From Naganishia liquefaciens (taxonomy: Eukaryota; Basidiomycota; Tremellomycetes; Filobasidiales; Filobasidiaceae): 64,000 nt of DNA. Shown here in pieces: positions 47,935-58,091 of the stretch (the first letter of the stretch is position 1; each line of letters starts with the position of its first letter). The stretch spans positions 995,782-1,059,781 of the forward strand of contig BLZA01000023.1 of the NCBI GenBank assembly GCA_013423385.1, written 5' to 3'. The notes under the pieces are model-generated. The model was not told the origin of the DNA. It searched no databases and saw only the letters and a list, made by a program, of their open reading frames with translations. The position numbers and the translations under genes are program-made.

Positions 47935-49264
47935 TCACGCAGCAAGACGACTCGCCAGACTGCCTCTCGCTCGTCCATTTCCCCTCGCATTTCGCCCATT
48001 TCCGCGGCCTTGATTCTGCCTTGCCTCGACTGTGATGATCGACGCGCGAGGGTCGCTCTGTAGAATCTCATCCGAATACATTTTGCTGAGGCAGAAGGAA
48101 AGCACGTATCAGCTAAGGCGTATCGTTCAGGCAAAAGCAAAGACATACCTTGCAGGTCCCGAGGCCAGCAAGTCGGCCTTTGCAGGCACATCATCGACAT
48201 CCATGGCGTTTCCGGGCTTGCTCCTCATCCTATCTTTGAGCGACAATACGGGTGGCGGCTCGACGATCGAGACTTTGAGCGGATTTCCGTCGGCGATGAT
48301 GCCATTGAATTTTTGGACCATTTGCTGAGCGACTTCCCGGTTTTCAACTGTCAGTTCCGCAGAGACGGTCGTCGAGCTCGTTGATGGTGCAAGTGCTGCG
48401 GCAATGATGTCGACGTGTTGTTTGAACGCAAACTGCGATTCACACTGATTGAGTACCGGCAACCAAGCTGTGAAATTCGGAATACTCACTTCAACGTCAA
48501 CCGCTGTCGTGCCTTGCACAAGCCCCTCGATCAACACCTTCATCTGTGGGTTTGCAGCCCCCTTGATACCAAACGAAGCATTCGTCGGAGCCTGCTCTTG
48601 GACAGGAGTTCTGGACGCGACAACCGGCGGAGCGGCACGGGCGGCAGACGATGGCTTGGGTTCTGATGCGAGCAGCTCGACCGGTGCATCATTGACGTTG
48701 CGTCTCGGAACACTCCCTGCAGGACGTGTAGGTGCCGTGCCCATGGCGTTCTGAAACAGTCGGTTACCCCCAGCGCGTGGTCGAACGGGGCCAGCACTGC
48801 TGACGGTCTGTCCTCCACCGAGGAGTTCCACTGGTCCCTTGCGTTGCTGCTGCTGCTGCTGCTGCTTTCCCGTTTCCGTGAAGCCCCTCATCCCCTGCGA
48901 GCGATTTGACGGAAGTAACTCCTGCCCGCCTTGTAGCCTGTCCGACAGCCTGCTTCCCTCGTACTTGTCGTGTTTCCAGACATTGTCGGAACTGCTCTCG
49001 TTGTTTCTCGGTCCTGACGGGGCGGGACGCTGCGGGATGAGATGAGCGGCGATCGCCCCATATCATGATGATGCCTACATCGTATGGCCTCTTACTAGCT
49101 GCAGGCGAAGCCCTGCCTTGCTGCTTGCCTTGCTGCGCGTTCTTGGCTCTGTGTTTGTTCAAAATGGTTTGAATCTGCAGAACGGACAGGAGATCAGCGG
49201 GTTCCGGCGTGAACGCGCTTCTTGCGCCTACCAGATGATCCGTGGCATTGGTGTCTTTCGCCAT
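47935..49264 (-). CDS. Unnamed RG-rich protein with an RRM-like core
   Basis: I do not recognise a named family. The exons splice cleanly: MAKDTNATDHLVGARSAFTP onward; then, after a GTAAGA donor, RPRNNESSSDNVWKHDKYEG and SRLSDRLQGG; a poly-Gln run near 48850; a Pro/Ala-rich linker; a folded segment; and a last exon with MYSDEILQSDPRASIITVEA followed by a Gly/Arg/Asn-rich tail ending RGSLASRLAA. The folded segment begins KVLIEGLVQGTTAVDVEFAF and ends VAQQMVQKFNGIIADGNPLK; it has the spacing of an RRM with strands at both ends. An intron within it (GTGAGT, near 48490) must be removed. Short motifs recur: LSDRLQ, SLKDRM and SLASRL, and three ELL or DLL turns. The likely role is RNA binding or mRNP assembly in the nucleus, in the style of the ALY/REF adaptors, but this is inference. 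Confidence 0.65.
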
Positions 49265-49653
49265 CTTGATAGAAAGCGTATGCGCTGTTCCGAAAGTGGT
49301 GTAGGACACGCTATCACTCGAGACTATGCGATTCAGCTGTTCATCTGTCGGTGAACGCGAGACCGAGTCCGATCGACACGCTCGTCCGCGCTAGCGCACA
49401 GTGTTTACCCGTCAAGTCGAGCAGCCTGACAGTCATTCAAGGCGTTGCTAAAGCTTTAGGTACGTTTTATGCTAAAGCTTTTAGCAACGCCTGCTGTAGT
49501 ATAAAGCTGAATATACATCATCGTGCCGAGATACCACATTAAGTGCGCTACAACTTTGCGAAACCAGCAAACCTATATTGGCCCTCCACCATTCTGTTCC
49601 CGGTTTATGGTCTGAAATTCGGACCGTCACATTTCGGCCGCAGTCTGGGGAGA
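49265..49653. other. Intergenic: P450 3' end and promoter of the RG-rich gene
   Basis: 389 bp with no protein-like frame. It contains the long hairpin at 49441-49491, listed separately. Confidence 0.5.
49441..49491. repeat. Long inverted repeat, 19-20 bp arms, 12-nt spacer
   Basis: The left arm GGCGTTGCTAAAGCTTTAG (49441-49459) is matched by the right arm at 49472-49491, its reverse complement apart from one extra base. A 12-nt spacer lies between. It lies about 160 bp past the P450 stop and about 180 bp before the start codon of the next minus-strand gene. Confidence 0.85.
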
Positions 49654-51878
49654 TCAAATCGAGGAGATCAACCCGATTAGCTCAGTCTCTGTCCTCGCGA
49701 CCCGTAATCCTACCTGCTCGACGTTCAGAATTTCTTCGACCGCATCGAATCTTCGCGTGAATGTCGCAGTATAGGGCAGAGGATGGCTGTTGGCGGCATT
49801 GGTAAAGGCAAGGGTATCGATGGGTTTGCCCTCTTCCTGTGAGACGCGGAAGGCCCAGAGTAGACTTGAGGTGTTGATGAATACCGATCGGTCGGCAATG
49901 TGTTGACCTGGACAGACTCTAGCCGGGAGCTCGAAGTCAGATGCTTCCAATACGTCTGTCCATTCGCCACGACTCACCTCCTGCCGAAACCGAATTGAAA
50001 GTGTTTCATATTTCTATCGAGAGTAAAATTCTTCTCCTCGTCCTTGACGAGCCATCGGTCGATGTTGAATGTTTCTGGGTCGGGATAGTAAGTAGGATCC
50101 CGGTGTATCCCCCAATGGTTACCGAGGATGGGTGTGCCGGCCGGGATGAAAAACCCTTTCTAATCGAACAACAGAGGAGACTTCAGATGAAAGTTCTGGC
50201 ATCGAACCTGCTTGCGTACCCAATCGATGTCCTCGGTCGTCTTGTGTTGGAAGCCTAAACTCACGCGCGACGAGGTCAGCAGATAAACATCCTTCTTATT
50301 CACCATATGACTTACCGCCAGAGCTGACGGGTCGCCACCGGTACGACTCTCGTATGAATGCCCAAGTGACGGGCAAGTCGTCCTGATCATCGAATGACGG
50401 CACTGCCAGAAAAGACCAGAAATGAGAAGGACCCTTCGGGCGGTCACCTTCAGTACCCACATCGGTCGCGACCGACGACTCTGTCTAGTTCTTCCTGGAC
50501 CCGTCGCTGAGCTTCCGGAAACACTGCAGCTGCCATGATGACGATACTGATGGCGCTTGCTGACTGTGCGTTCTCGATAAATCAGCACGGCAGTCATATT
50601 CCTAAGCCAAAGGCTTACAGTGTCACTTCCGGCTCCGACTAACGAAAGATCATGCTCAGAGGAATGCAAGTCAATCTAAAGGGAACCACCTACAGAGACT
50701 GCCGCAAAGATAGGCACATTCGTTGTCGGACAATCGGTACTCTGTATGGATCATTGTTAGCTTCAAGAGGATAGAAGAGGTCCATGTCACCTACCTTGCT
50801 GTTTCTCGCTAATGAAACGGGTGAAGCACGAAATCGATGACTCCTTCTACGTCATTCAATGCAGACGGTAAGGGAATCATGCAATTATGCCGCACATTCA
50901 AGAAAGGCTTACAAGCCTTTGCCTTGCCGAGTCCAATTGTCCTCTAAAAAGCGCCAACTCGTCGGCATGCCACTGGTCAATAGTCTTGGTGTAATTTGGG
51001 ACGTATCGCAGCCAGGGCAGAGATTCCACTTTGAAAGAACCTGGACGTAGAGTTTGTCCTAGTCGATCCCCACACCGGTTGACCAGCTGTATATCGGGGT
51101 CCGAATACGAGACCTTTTCAGTTCTCCCGTAGGCAATATTCAATACGACGGTCGCTGTGAGTGGTCAGTATCAGCAACATAAAGTAAATGCTCACTTGCA
51201 AGCTCACCGGCATAGGTCTTGATGTGCTCCTGGTGACCCTGGGGTGCTGATATGATATCGCTCAGCACCCGCTTTGCAGCGCGTTCTTGGATAGCCTCGT
51301 AGGTTTTGGCTGATTGAGGCTGTAGATGCGAGTGAAGGGCTCTACAACATAAGAAATCACTTCTTAGTCGTACGGAAGACCATGAAGGACCAAATGGAAG
51401 ACTCACTTCCGGAGCTTTCGCCAGCGATCTCCATAGCCGACAAGCAAGATCCGCATGCCGCCGCTCATAATGTTACCTGCGATACTCCGAGGTCGATCCG
51501 CGGTAGCGGCGGCGTTTTTCTCAAGAAGCTCCTGCGCCCTGCAGTGGGGTTTCTTAAAGATCAAGTACAATGGCATTTCATGGGCTCTTCGACTCACGCT
51601 GCTACCCGACCAACTATGACCAGCGGCGTCTGACCCTGCCAGATCGTGACGCATCCTTCCCCACCATGGTCCCCATACTGCCTAGTCAGGTCTTCAAAGT
51701 ATCTCCAGGGATACTTCTTGGGTAACTTGGTGCCGAGTAGCCAGTGTGATTTGGGCCCAGGCGGAAGACGGGCGTATTTGGCTCGTGTGCATCTTCGATT
51801 CCAGTAGGTGTAGAGGAAGATGGACACGACGACCCCAAGGATGGCAATCCCGATACTGATGTGCGAAGGGGAATGCAT
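49654..51878 (-). CDS. Cytochrome P450 monooxygenase
   Basis: A microsomal P450; substrate unknown. The N-terminus is a membrane anchor (ISIGIAILGVVVSIFLYTYW) followed by the Pro-rich hinge ARLPPGPKSHWLLGTKLPKK. Later exons carry the C-helix motif YGDRWRKLRK, and the I-helix GAGSDT joined across an intron to SASAISIVIMAAAVFPEAQR. Then comes the K-helix ExxR in FIRESYRWRP, the segment GTPILGNHWGIHRDPTYYPD, and the haem-binding loop HFQFGFGRRVCPGQHIADRS, split by an intron so that the Cys ligand lies near 49915. The gene has many short introns, and some internal junctions (50280-50520) were only roughly followed. It stops at TGA 49654-49656. The start MHSPSHIS at 51876-51878 is the first ATG before the anchor. 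No reductase or biosynthetic partner lies beside it. Confidence 0.88.
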
Positions 51879-52572
51879 AACGTCTACGGTATCACCTTGA
51901 AGCAGTAGCCTGACGGCCAAGCAGCTGAAGGGCAATGCCTTATATCGTTATCGGCAGAATCCTGCACCTTGACAAACGTGTACATACTTCATATGACTTT
52001 GCCGCTTCTCTGATGCTCAATCAAACGAAGACGCAGGACCGACGCAACATGCGGTATGCAGCGGCCGTAGAAACCCTGCTGCCGGTTGCCGAGCTGAGCT
52101 GAATGGCTTGGGTCCCCGCGGACAATCCGGAAGCGGACAATGCCGTTGTTTAGTTTCAGCCGGAAAAGCCACGTAATTGGGCCTGAAACGCCTGATTTCA
52201 GGGGAATTCTAGGAGGCGAGTTACGGAGCGTGCAGGTCCTTCGCTATAGCGATGTGATATAGTGGGCTTCCATCTTGTATTGACAAATGGGTAGAATGCA
52301 GGCTCAGCTCATACACATGAATATCGCGCCACGTGCTAGCCAGGAACCTGTGCTAAATCTTTCCGGATTGAGCGACCGCTTCTACAGATCATCTCTCGCA
52401 CTGATACCGAGAAGCCCACCCCACAGACCCAGCCCTATGTCTTGTCTTCGAGAACCACGACTGACGTTGACTATACCTATGCCAACAATGAGCGACCTGA
52501 AGTCCATAAAAGGATTCATGGGGACAGTGCGTTGAGCTGGTGCGTCGAGCACGAGCGGAGACAAAAAGTGAT
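51879..52572. other. Intergenic: P450 promoter and region before the tRNA 3' end
   Basis: 694 bp without a supported gene. A run of five A at 52563-52567 is the T-run Pol III terminator of the tRNA gene read on the minus strand. Confidence 0.45.
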
Positions 52573-52662
52573 TGACCACTGTCAGGATCGAACTGACGAC
52601 GGACTGCGAAATTACGTTCTATGTAATGTAAAGCAGGCACGCTACCACTGCGTCAAGCGGCC
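52573..52662 (-). tRNA. tRNA-Val (anticodon UAC) with an 18-nt intron
   Basis: Read on the minus strand: acceptor stem GGCCGCT / AGTGGTC (seven pairs, two G-T), D arm ACGC-AGTGGTA-GCGT, anticodon arm CCTGC / GCAGT with loop TTTACAC after splicing, variable loop CCGTC, T arm GTCAG-TTCGATC-CTGAC and discriminator A. The intron (52626-52609) sits after position 37 and contains GTAA, which can pair with the anticodon loop, the normal arrangement for tRNA splicing endonuclease. The spliced arm CTGCTTTACACGCAG matches the usual tRNA-Val arm. A T5 terminator follows six bases downstream. One stem mismatch (27-43) and A at position 10 are slightly unusual. Confidence 0.87.
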
Positions 52663-53041
52663 AGTGTTGTGCTCTTGCCTTGCAAAGCATATATGTTAGT
52701 AAAAATTGACAAATAATGCGAATTTCTTCGACTATCCAAACCATCATCTTCCTGACGCTAGCTGGATCAGCTTTTGGACCGCATAACAACATGCCCACAA
52801 CAGTCATGTAGGTATATCGCAGAAGCCTCTGCCAGAGCTGGCATTGTGTAAGCAGCAGAGACAGTCTCGAAGACGCGCACACATAAACACGTGGATGATC
52901 GGCCGGCATGATGATGATGTCATGCATCGCCGAAGCTATCGCCGATCGAGCGTTATCTAGATGTTGCGCAATGCAGATTTATGTATAATCGCTTGGAAGG
53001 TGGCTCAACTTTGACCTGTAGTCTTACCGTTCATCACAGTC
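52663..53041. other. Intergenic: tRNA upstream and DUF1769 promoter
   Basis: 379 bp. Open frames here are short and partly antisense to the tRNA; none is supported. Confidence 0.45.
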
Positions 53042-54262
53042 ATGCCTCCGTCACTCAAGATTCTACACCCAGTGGGAGATCCGCCATATCCACCGACGGA
53101 ACCCGTCCGAGTCAACTCAACGGAACCTGTTCAAATACGAACCAGTGGATTCGATGGCGAGATTGCAGTATGGGTAAAGGATTATCACGGATTGAAAAAG
53201 AAGGGCGACGGAATGGAGTATTTTAGCGAAAAGGGAAGAGAGGGCATGACATATGGTATCGTGGTACGAGGTGAGCGTTCCGAATTAATCACAGAAGGAA
53301 CGAAAGCTGAACTTGCTCTCAAGGCCGTTTCCTCAAACCAACATCTGCCGACGACATCATGTTCGGGAATGTGTTCGAGAAGCCGATTCGCGATAGCTTG
53401 CCATGGGGTACTTCAATAGCCATGCGGTTCATCAAGTATGTCCACGGACTCCGGAACGCAAGGCAAGCAGCTAATGAGAACGCTCTAGCTGGGTTGACCC
53501 AAATGTCATCATGGATCCGTATTGCGACAAACCTTGGGCACTGTAAGTGGGTAACTATGTTCCTCTGCACTGCTGGCTTAGACAATTCCGTAGATCACCT
53601 ACGGTAGCCTCGATGAACTACCTCTCTATACATAGGGTTAATAAATCCGCGAATGAGATTGCAGGCAACGGTAACGGGCATGACAAGCAGCCCAAATCGC
53701 CGGTGATCACGGAAGACTCATACGAAGGCATCATGGCTCTTCGGGAAGAAAATCTCGGAAACCTGCCAGAAGAGGTCTTGGAGGCGTCTCAGGATCCGAC
53801 ACATGATTGGGGAATCGGCACGGCCGAGGCGGTGAAGGCGAGGCGGAAATGGCTGACGAGCAAGGAGAATCGACAGTCGTTGATTCTGAATGAGAATTGG
53901 GAGATTGGTATGGAATTCTGTAATGGGCTGCTGGGTGAGTCTGGGTTCCCAAACTCCAAATCTTTGTGCTCACGCGCTTCGTGATTTCAGACTTCAGCAC
54001 ACTGTGCGCTGTTCTACCACAGCCATTCGCGTTGAGAATCCCACTTCTACGGTATTGGGACGGACAACCAGCGACTTATATCTGCAAAACGAAAGATGAT
54101 TCCACGATATTCTGGTGCATGGCCTTCCAGATTCACAAGAAGGACGATCAGGGCTCAAGCAGCGAAGAAGAAAGCAGTGAAAGTGAGGAAGACACGACGA
54201 CGACGCCAGCAAGCACAGCTGCCAGCACGGATAAGGCGGATGATGTGGATGATGTGGATTGA
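53042..54262 (+). CDS. DUF1769-family fungal protein
   Basis: A conserved fungal protein of unknown biochemical function. It opens MPPSLKILHPVGDPPYPP. The family core runs over short exons: YGIVVRG, then GRFLKPTSADDIMFGNVFEK and RDSLPWGTSIAMRFIN, then DPNVIMDPYCDKPWAL joined to SPTVASMNYLSI using the CGTAG acceptor near 53594 (the earlier AG gives a poorer match). The final exon after 53990 encodes LCAVLPQPFALRIPLLRYWD and ends in an acidic Ser/Glu tract (SSSEEESSESEED) with casein-kinase-II-type sites, stopping at TGA 54262. DkPWALsP is the diagnostic motif. The gene converges on the Zn2Cys6 gene, with 182 bp between stops. Confidence 0.82.
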
Positions 54263-54444
54263 GGAGAGGATTCCTGCACTCGATTTGTGATGTGTACTTG
54301 CCACCGTTGAGGGCAAGATCTTCAGGTCGAGATCACTGGTTGTATAGATGCATGGAAAGATTATAAATTTATAGTGCCTGTTTCCCTTGTACAACATTTG
54401 AACTGTTCCGAAATCGATTCTATCGAGACACTGCAATAGTATTC

Positions 54445-57400
54445 TCACGGTCCAATCCAGTTGGCGATATTCTCCCACTCGTAGGGATTGCGTCCATAGG
54501 GAATAGTGACATCCCTCACAGCCGCGACATCCAGACCCAAGCCCAAGTGAGCTGTCATCAGTCCAGCATCAGTCTGCGGTCGCAGGATAGTGACCGCTTG
54601 ATCGGCCGGAGAATCAAAGGCACCAGTAAGACCAAAGCCAAACCCTGCAAGTGGCGAAAAAAGCTCAGCGCACAGCATAAAGGCACGCAAGTCTGGCTTA
54701 CAGTTTGGGTCACTTGGCACTACTGGCCGGGCGGCCTTGGCTTTACTGTTGAGTGCCGATATCAATGTCACATTAGGCCCTTCCTCTGCTATGTCCAGTC
54801 CAGCGGATCCGACACCGTCTGCCTTTTGCGTCAAAGCAGCCGTAATATACCGTACACCTGCCCAGTAGGTCTCCAGGTTTCTCAAAAAGCTTTTCATTCG
54901 CTCCAAATTCTGCCTCGCCGACGATTGAAGCAGTGCAAGCGCCGGCTTGGACCTGCCGTTGGAATCATCTGCCTGCATTTGAGTGTAAAGGAGGGTCTCC
55001 TTGACTGAAATGACCATGGGTCAACGAGACCGCTCTGTATGGCATCGAGGTGACTCACCAAAAAGACGTCCGGCGGTGAAGAAGGGATAGTTGACGAAAG
55101 GTTGCGTAATAGCTTTGGGCTCTACTAGCTCCGCAAAGGTAGCGATGTCGCTGATCGTCTTTGCAGAGCTCAAAGCGATGTCTCTGCCTTCCTCCTGAGT
55201 TGCGGATTGACTGTCATTTACTATGCTTGGAGCGTGAAGGAGGATGACCAGCCTAACGTAGCGTCAATTTCGGAGCGGCTTGACGCTTGTATCGGTACAT
55301 ACGTGTGAAACCAGAGCTGAAAGTCAGGATTTGCTCAGCTTTATCCGACATCCAAGTGACTTTTGATGCTTACGTGCATGAAGATGAATCCCGCGCTCTT
55401 CCCCACGAGGACGTATGGTTGTAGGTTCTGGATCGAAAACTGTAGCTCCTTGGGCATCGAGGACCCGATGTCAACGAGTTCTTGCTGCAGAACCGCAAGC
55501 CCTTCTGGTTGAACCTGCTCTTCCGATTTGCCGATTGTATGCACAATTTTGCGAGCTAAAACCATGATCCGGACAAGAAACGGAAAGGGATCGCTCAATG
55601 TTGTCCCCGATATGGAGGGAAATGACGGAACAGGGGGAAGCACATCTTCGAAACTCCCTCGACGACCAGCTGATAGATGGGAGCATGAATCAACCGCTTA
55701 TTGTCGCTGAATTGATCGACTTACTGCCAACAACCAGTATGCTATCCATCACGTGTAAGCAATAGAAGAGCTTCAGGCGGGTCCAATCCTCTTCCGATTC
55801 CAATTGTTCCGGCGGACGGTCGAGGCCTGCAGAAAAACTTCAGATACCTTCTCGGCTGCGGCAAAGATGAACCTTACCACAGTCCACAGACATGCGTTGC
55901 GCCATTCCAGAATACCTGATGGGACGTTCAGTTGAGCTCAAAACGCTGTGAACTTGGCTTACATCCATAAACCCTAGATGATAAGTTGTCGTCAGCTGTC
56001 ATCCGATCGGGATTTTCAGACAGACTCACAGCATCCCTGTCGCAGCCAAATTCGTTCCAGCTCAATATCAACAATGCCGCGCAGACATCGAGATCCGATA
56101 CAGCTAGCACCTTCAAGGCTTGACTTTTCGCTTTCTGAGCAAATACGTCGCCCGAATATGCCGCCGCTCGAGAGGCTTGATTCGAAGTCCACGAGGTTCC
56201 GAGAAGCCCACCTTCATTGGGTGTCTCAAGCGCATGTTTTGGGGAGTATCGAGCGGAAATTGCACAGATCGCGTTGAGGAGTATCGGCGATGCTTCCTCC
56301 TTGCGCATTTTTTGATTGAGCTCTGGCACTGATATGAAGCTGAAAAAATATCCGAAATGCTTCTCGAAGATTGGCAAAAGCTCGTGTAATGTGCCAGAAT
56401 TCTAGAAGAGATGGACTCAGCTCTATGTAGCAGGTCGGATGTCTTCTCGAGAGCTCACTGGTACCTCTCCGGTCTCATCAAAATAATCTTGATGGGCTGT
56501 TGTCGGCTCGAGCGACATCGAACCTCGCGTCGGCGAAGGGGGAGCCGAAACTTCGCAGGTCACTCTACGCATTCCAGGAGCTATGGCTGTACGCCCACTG
56601 TAAAACGTCATTATGCTCTGATCAGAGCCATTCGCATGTGTTCTCATCTCTCGGTACACGTACAAATATCTGGATCCCGCAAACCAGAGTCAATCTCAGT
56701 GTGGACAGCACATATAGTCAGACATACCTGAAATACGGAATCCTATACTTTCCCCCTCTTTTGCTCGAGCCATTCGATAATTGAGGGGAGATCGCGTCTA
56801 CTTTTGGATTGAAGGATTGATTCGGCGACTGACTTGCAGCAGAATAGAGTGACTGCAACGGTTGGTTCCCCAGTTGTGGATTCGAAAAAGGCGATTGTCC
56901 TGGTAGCGACTTGGACGGCTGTGTTCCTGGGGCAACGCTCGGCATTCTACCATCCCCGGTGAACACTTGCGTAAGGAATAGCTGAGTCCATTCGTCGAGC
57001 CCTGTCTGATCAGGCAAGCCTTCTGTCATGGGGAACGGTTGTCGAGCCATGGCCGCAAAGCGATCTTTGTAGGGAGCGACATTTGGATGCGAGGATTCGG
57101 AAAGGTTTCCCTGATACGGGTTGTTGACGTCTCCAGGAGAGTGAGACAGACTCACTCTGGGTGCGGGTTGCCTATTCCACTCGTTAGGATTGAATGGGAT
57201 TGTGGGACCTATCGGGTCGTCCATCCTGGGCCCAGACGTTGGTGGGTTCAACCTTGGGTTTTCCAATTGCTTGAAGGGTTCAAACTGTCCTATAGCTGTG
57301 TTCGGCTCCTGTCGATATGCATCCGACGCTTCCGACAAGGTTGGCTGAGCAACGTGAGCAGTATTTGTGTGATCGTTCTCGAGTGGTCGTTTGGCGGATG

Positions 57401-57623
57401 ACGAGCTCTCGACCAGAGGTATCGGGTAGAAGTCGGCAGAGTATTCGCAAGTGCCGTTTGTGCGTACGCATCGTTGGCATCGAGGTCGCTCTCCATCGCA
57501 TCTTCTCTTCTTTTGTCGACAAGCTAGACAAGCCAAGATGGTTCGGGCTCGTTTCATCTTGGGCCCCTCGGTGTCCTCATTGGGAGGATTGGCCGGGCGA
57601 TCCGACGCCTCGTCATCAGGCAT
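54445..57623 (-). CDS. Zn(II)2Cys6 transcription factor with fungal-specific domain
   Basis: A nuclear regulator; targets unknown. ATG 57621-57623 reads MPDDEASDRPANPPN. The binuclear zinc cluster is CLACRQKKRRCDGERPRC followed by QRCVRTNGTCEY (spacing C-x2-C-x6-C-x6-C-x2-C-x6-C) at about residues 30-60. A long Pro/Asn/Ser-rich linker follows. The middle-homology region is seen in ELLPIFEKHFGYFFSFISVP, AICAISARYSPKHALETP, FAQKAKSQALKVLAVSDLDV and EEDWTRLKLFYCLHVMDSIL. The last exon ends YGRNPYEWENIANWIGP at TGA 54445-54447. Many short introns interrupt the C-terminal half; not every junction between 55000 and 56000 was fixed. Two CACGTG sites lie about 200 bp upstream of its start. Confidence 0.85.
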
Positions 57624-58091
57624 GTTGTACAATGTGGGTGTCTTGACTCAGCGCATGCTTGTAGCTGATCGTTGGATGATCGACCTGGGAGTGATTTGCG
57701 CGTGATTCATGACTTTCGCCAATCTGTGCGGCTGGCCAAATTCGGTAGGAGAAGGCAAGAAGACTCGCGCGGGATTGCCGACGCGGTGGTATTCATGTTT
57801 CGGGGTCCCAGATCACGTGTATCACGTGAGAGAGCCGATATAGAATGAACGCAACGTCTTCCAGCTCCTCTTCCTCGACTCCCTCTCGGTTCGCGCAGGT
57901 CTGCGAGGGCATCCATTCGTTCTCAGCGCTTCACATCCAACGAGCTGTTGGTGATCAAAGGTGACACGGCAGACTGTACAACTCGTTCTATCAGGTGTTC
58001 CAAGTATGATAATCGGTAATCTCTATCCAGGATATTGCGCAAGGTATCACTATTTGCGTATGAGGAAGGGCGCAACAGCCAAAAACCTCTT
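57624..58091. other. Intergenic: Zn2Cys6 gene promoter and BRF1 3' end
   Basis: 468 bp. Two CACGTG hexamers at 57814-57819 and 57823-57828 are nine bases apart (one helical turn roughly). A plus-strand ATG at 57845 opens a 38-codon frame with a Ser-rich start, but splice options there are too short to trust, so no gene is called. Confidence 0.5.

Noticed and set aside
52619-52927. 102-codon minus-strand frame
   Set aside because: It overlaps the 5' half of the tRNA gene and has no family features.
57845-58040. Possible tiny plus-strand gene starting MNATSSSSSSTPSRFAQ
   Set aside because: Only 38 codons unspliced. The splice options need introns of 28-34 nt, below the size seen elsewhere, and it would collide with the BRF1 3' end.
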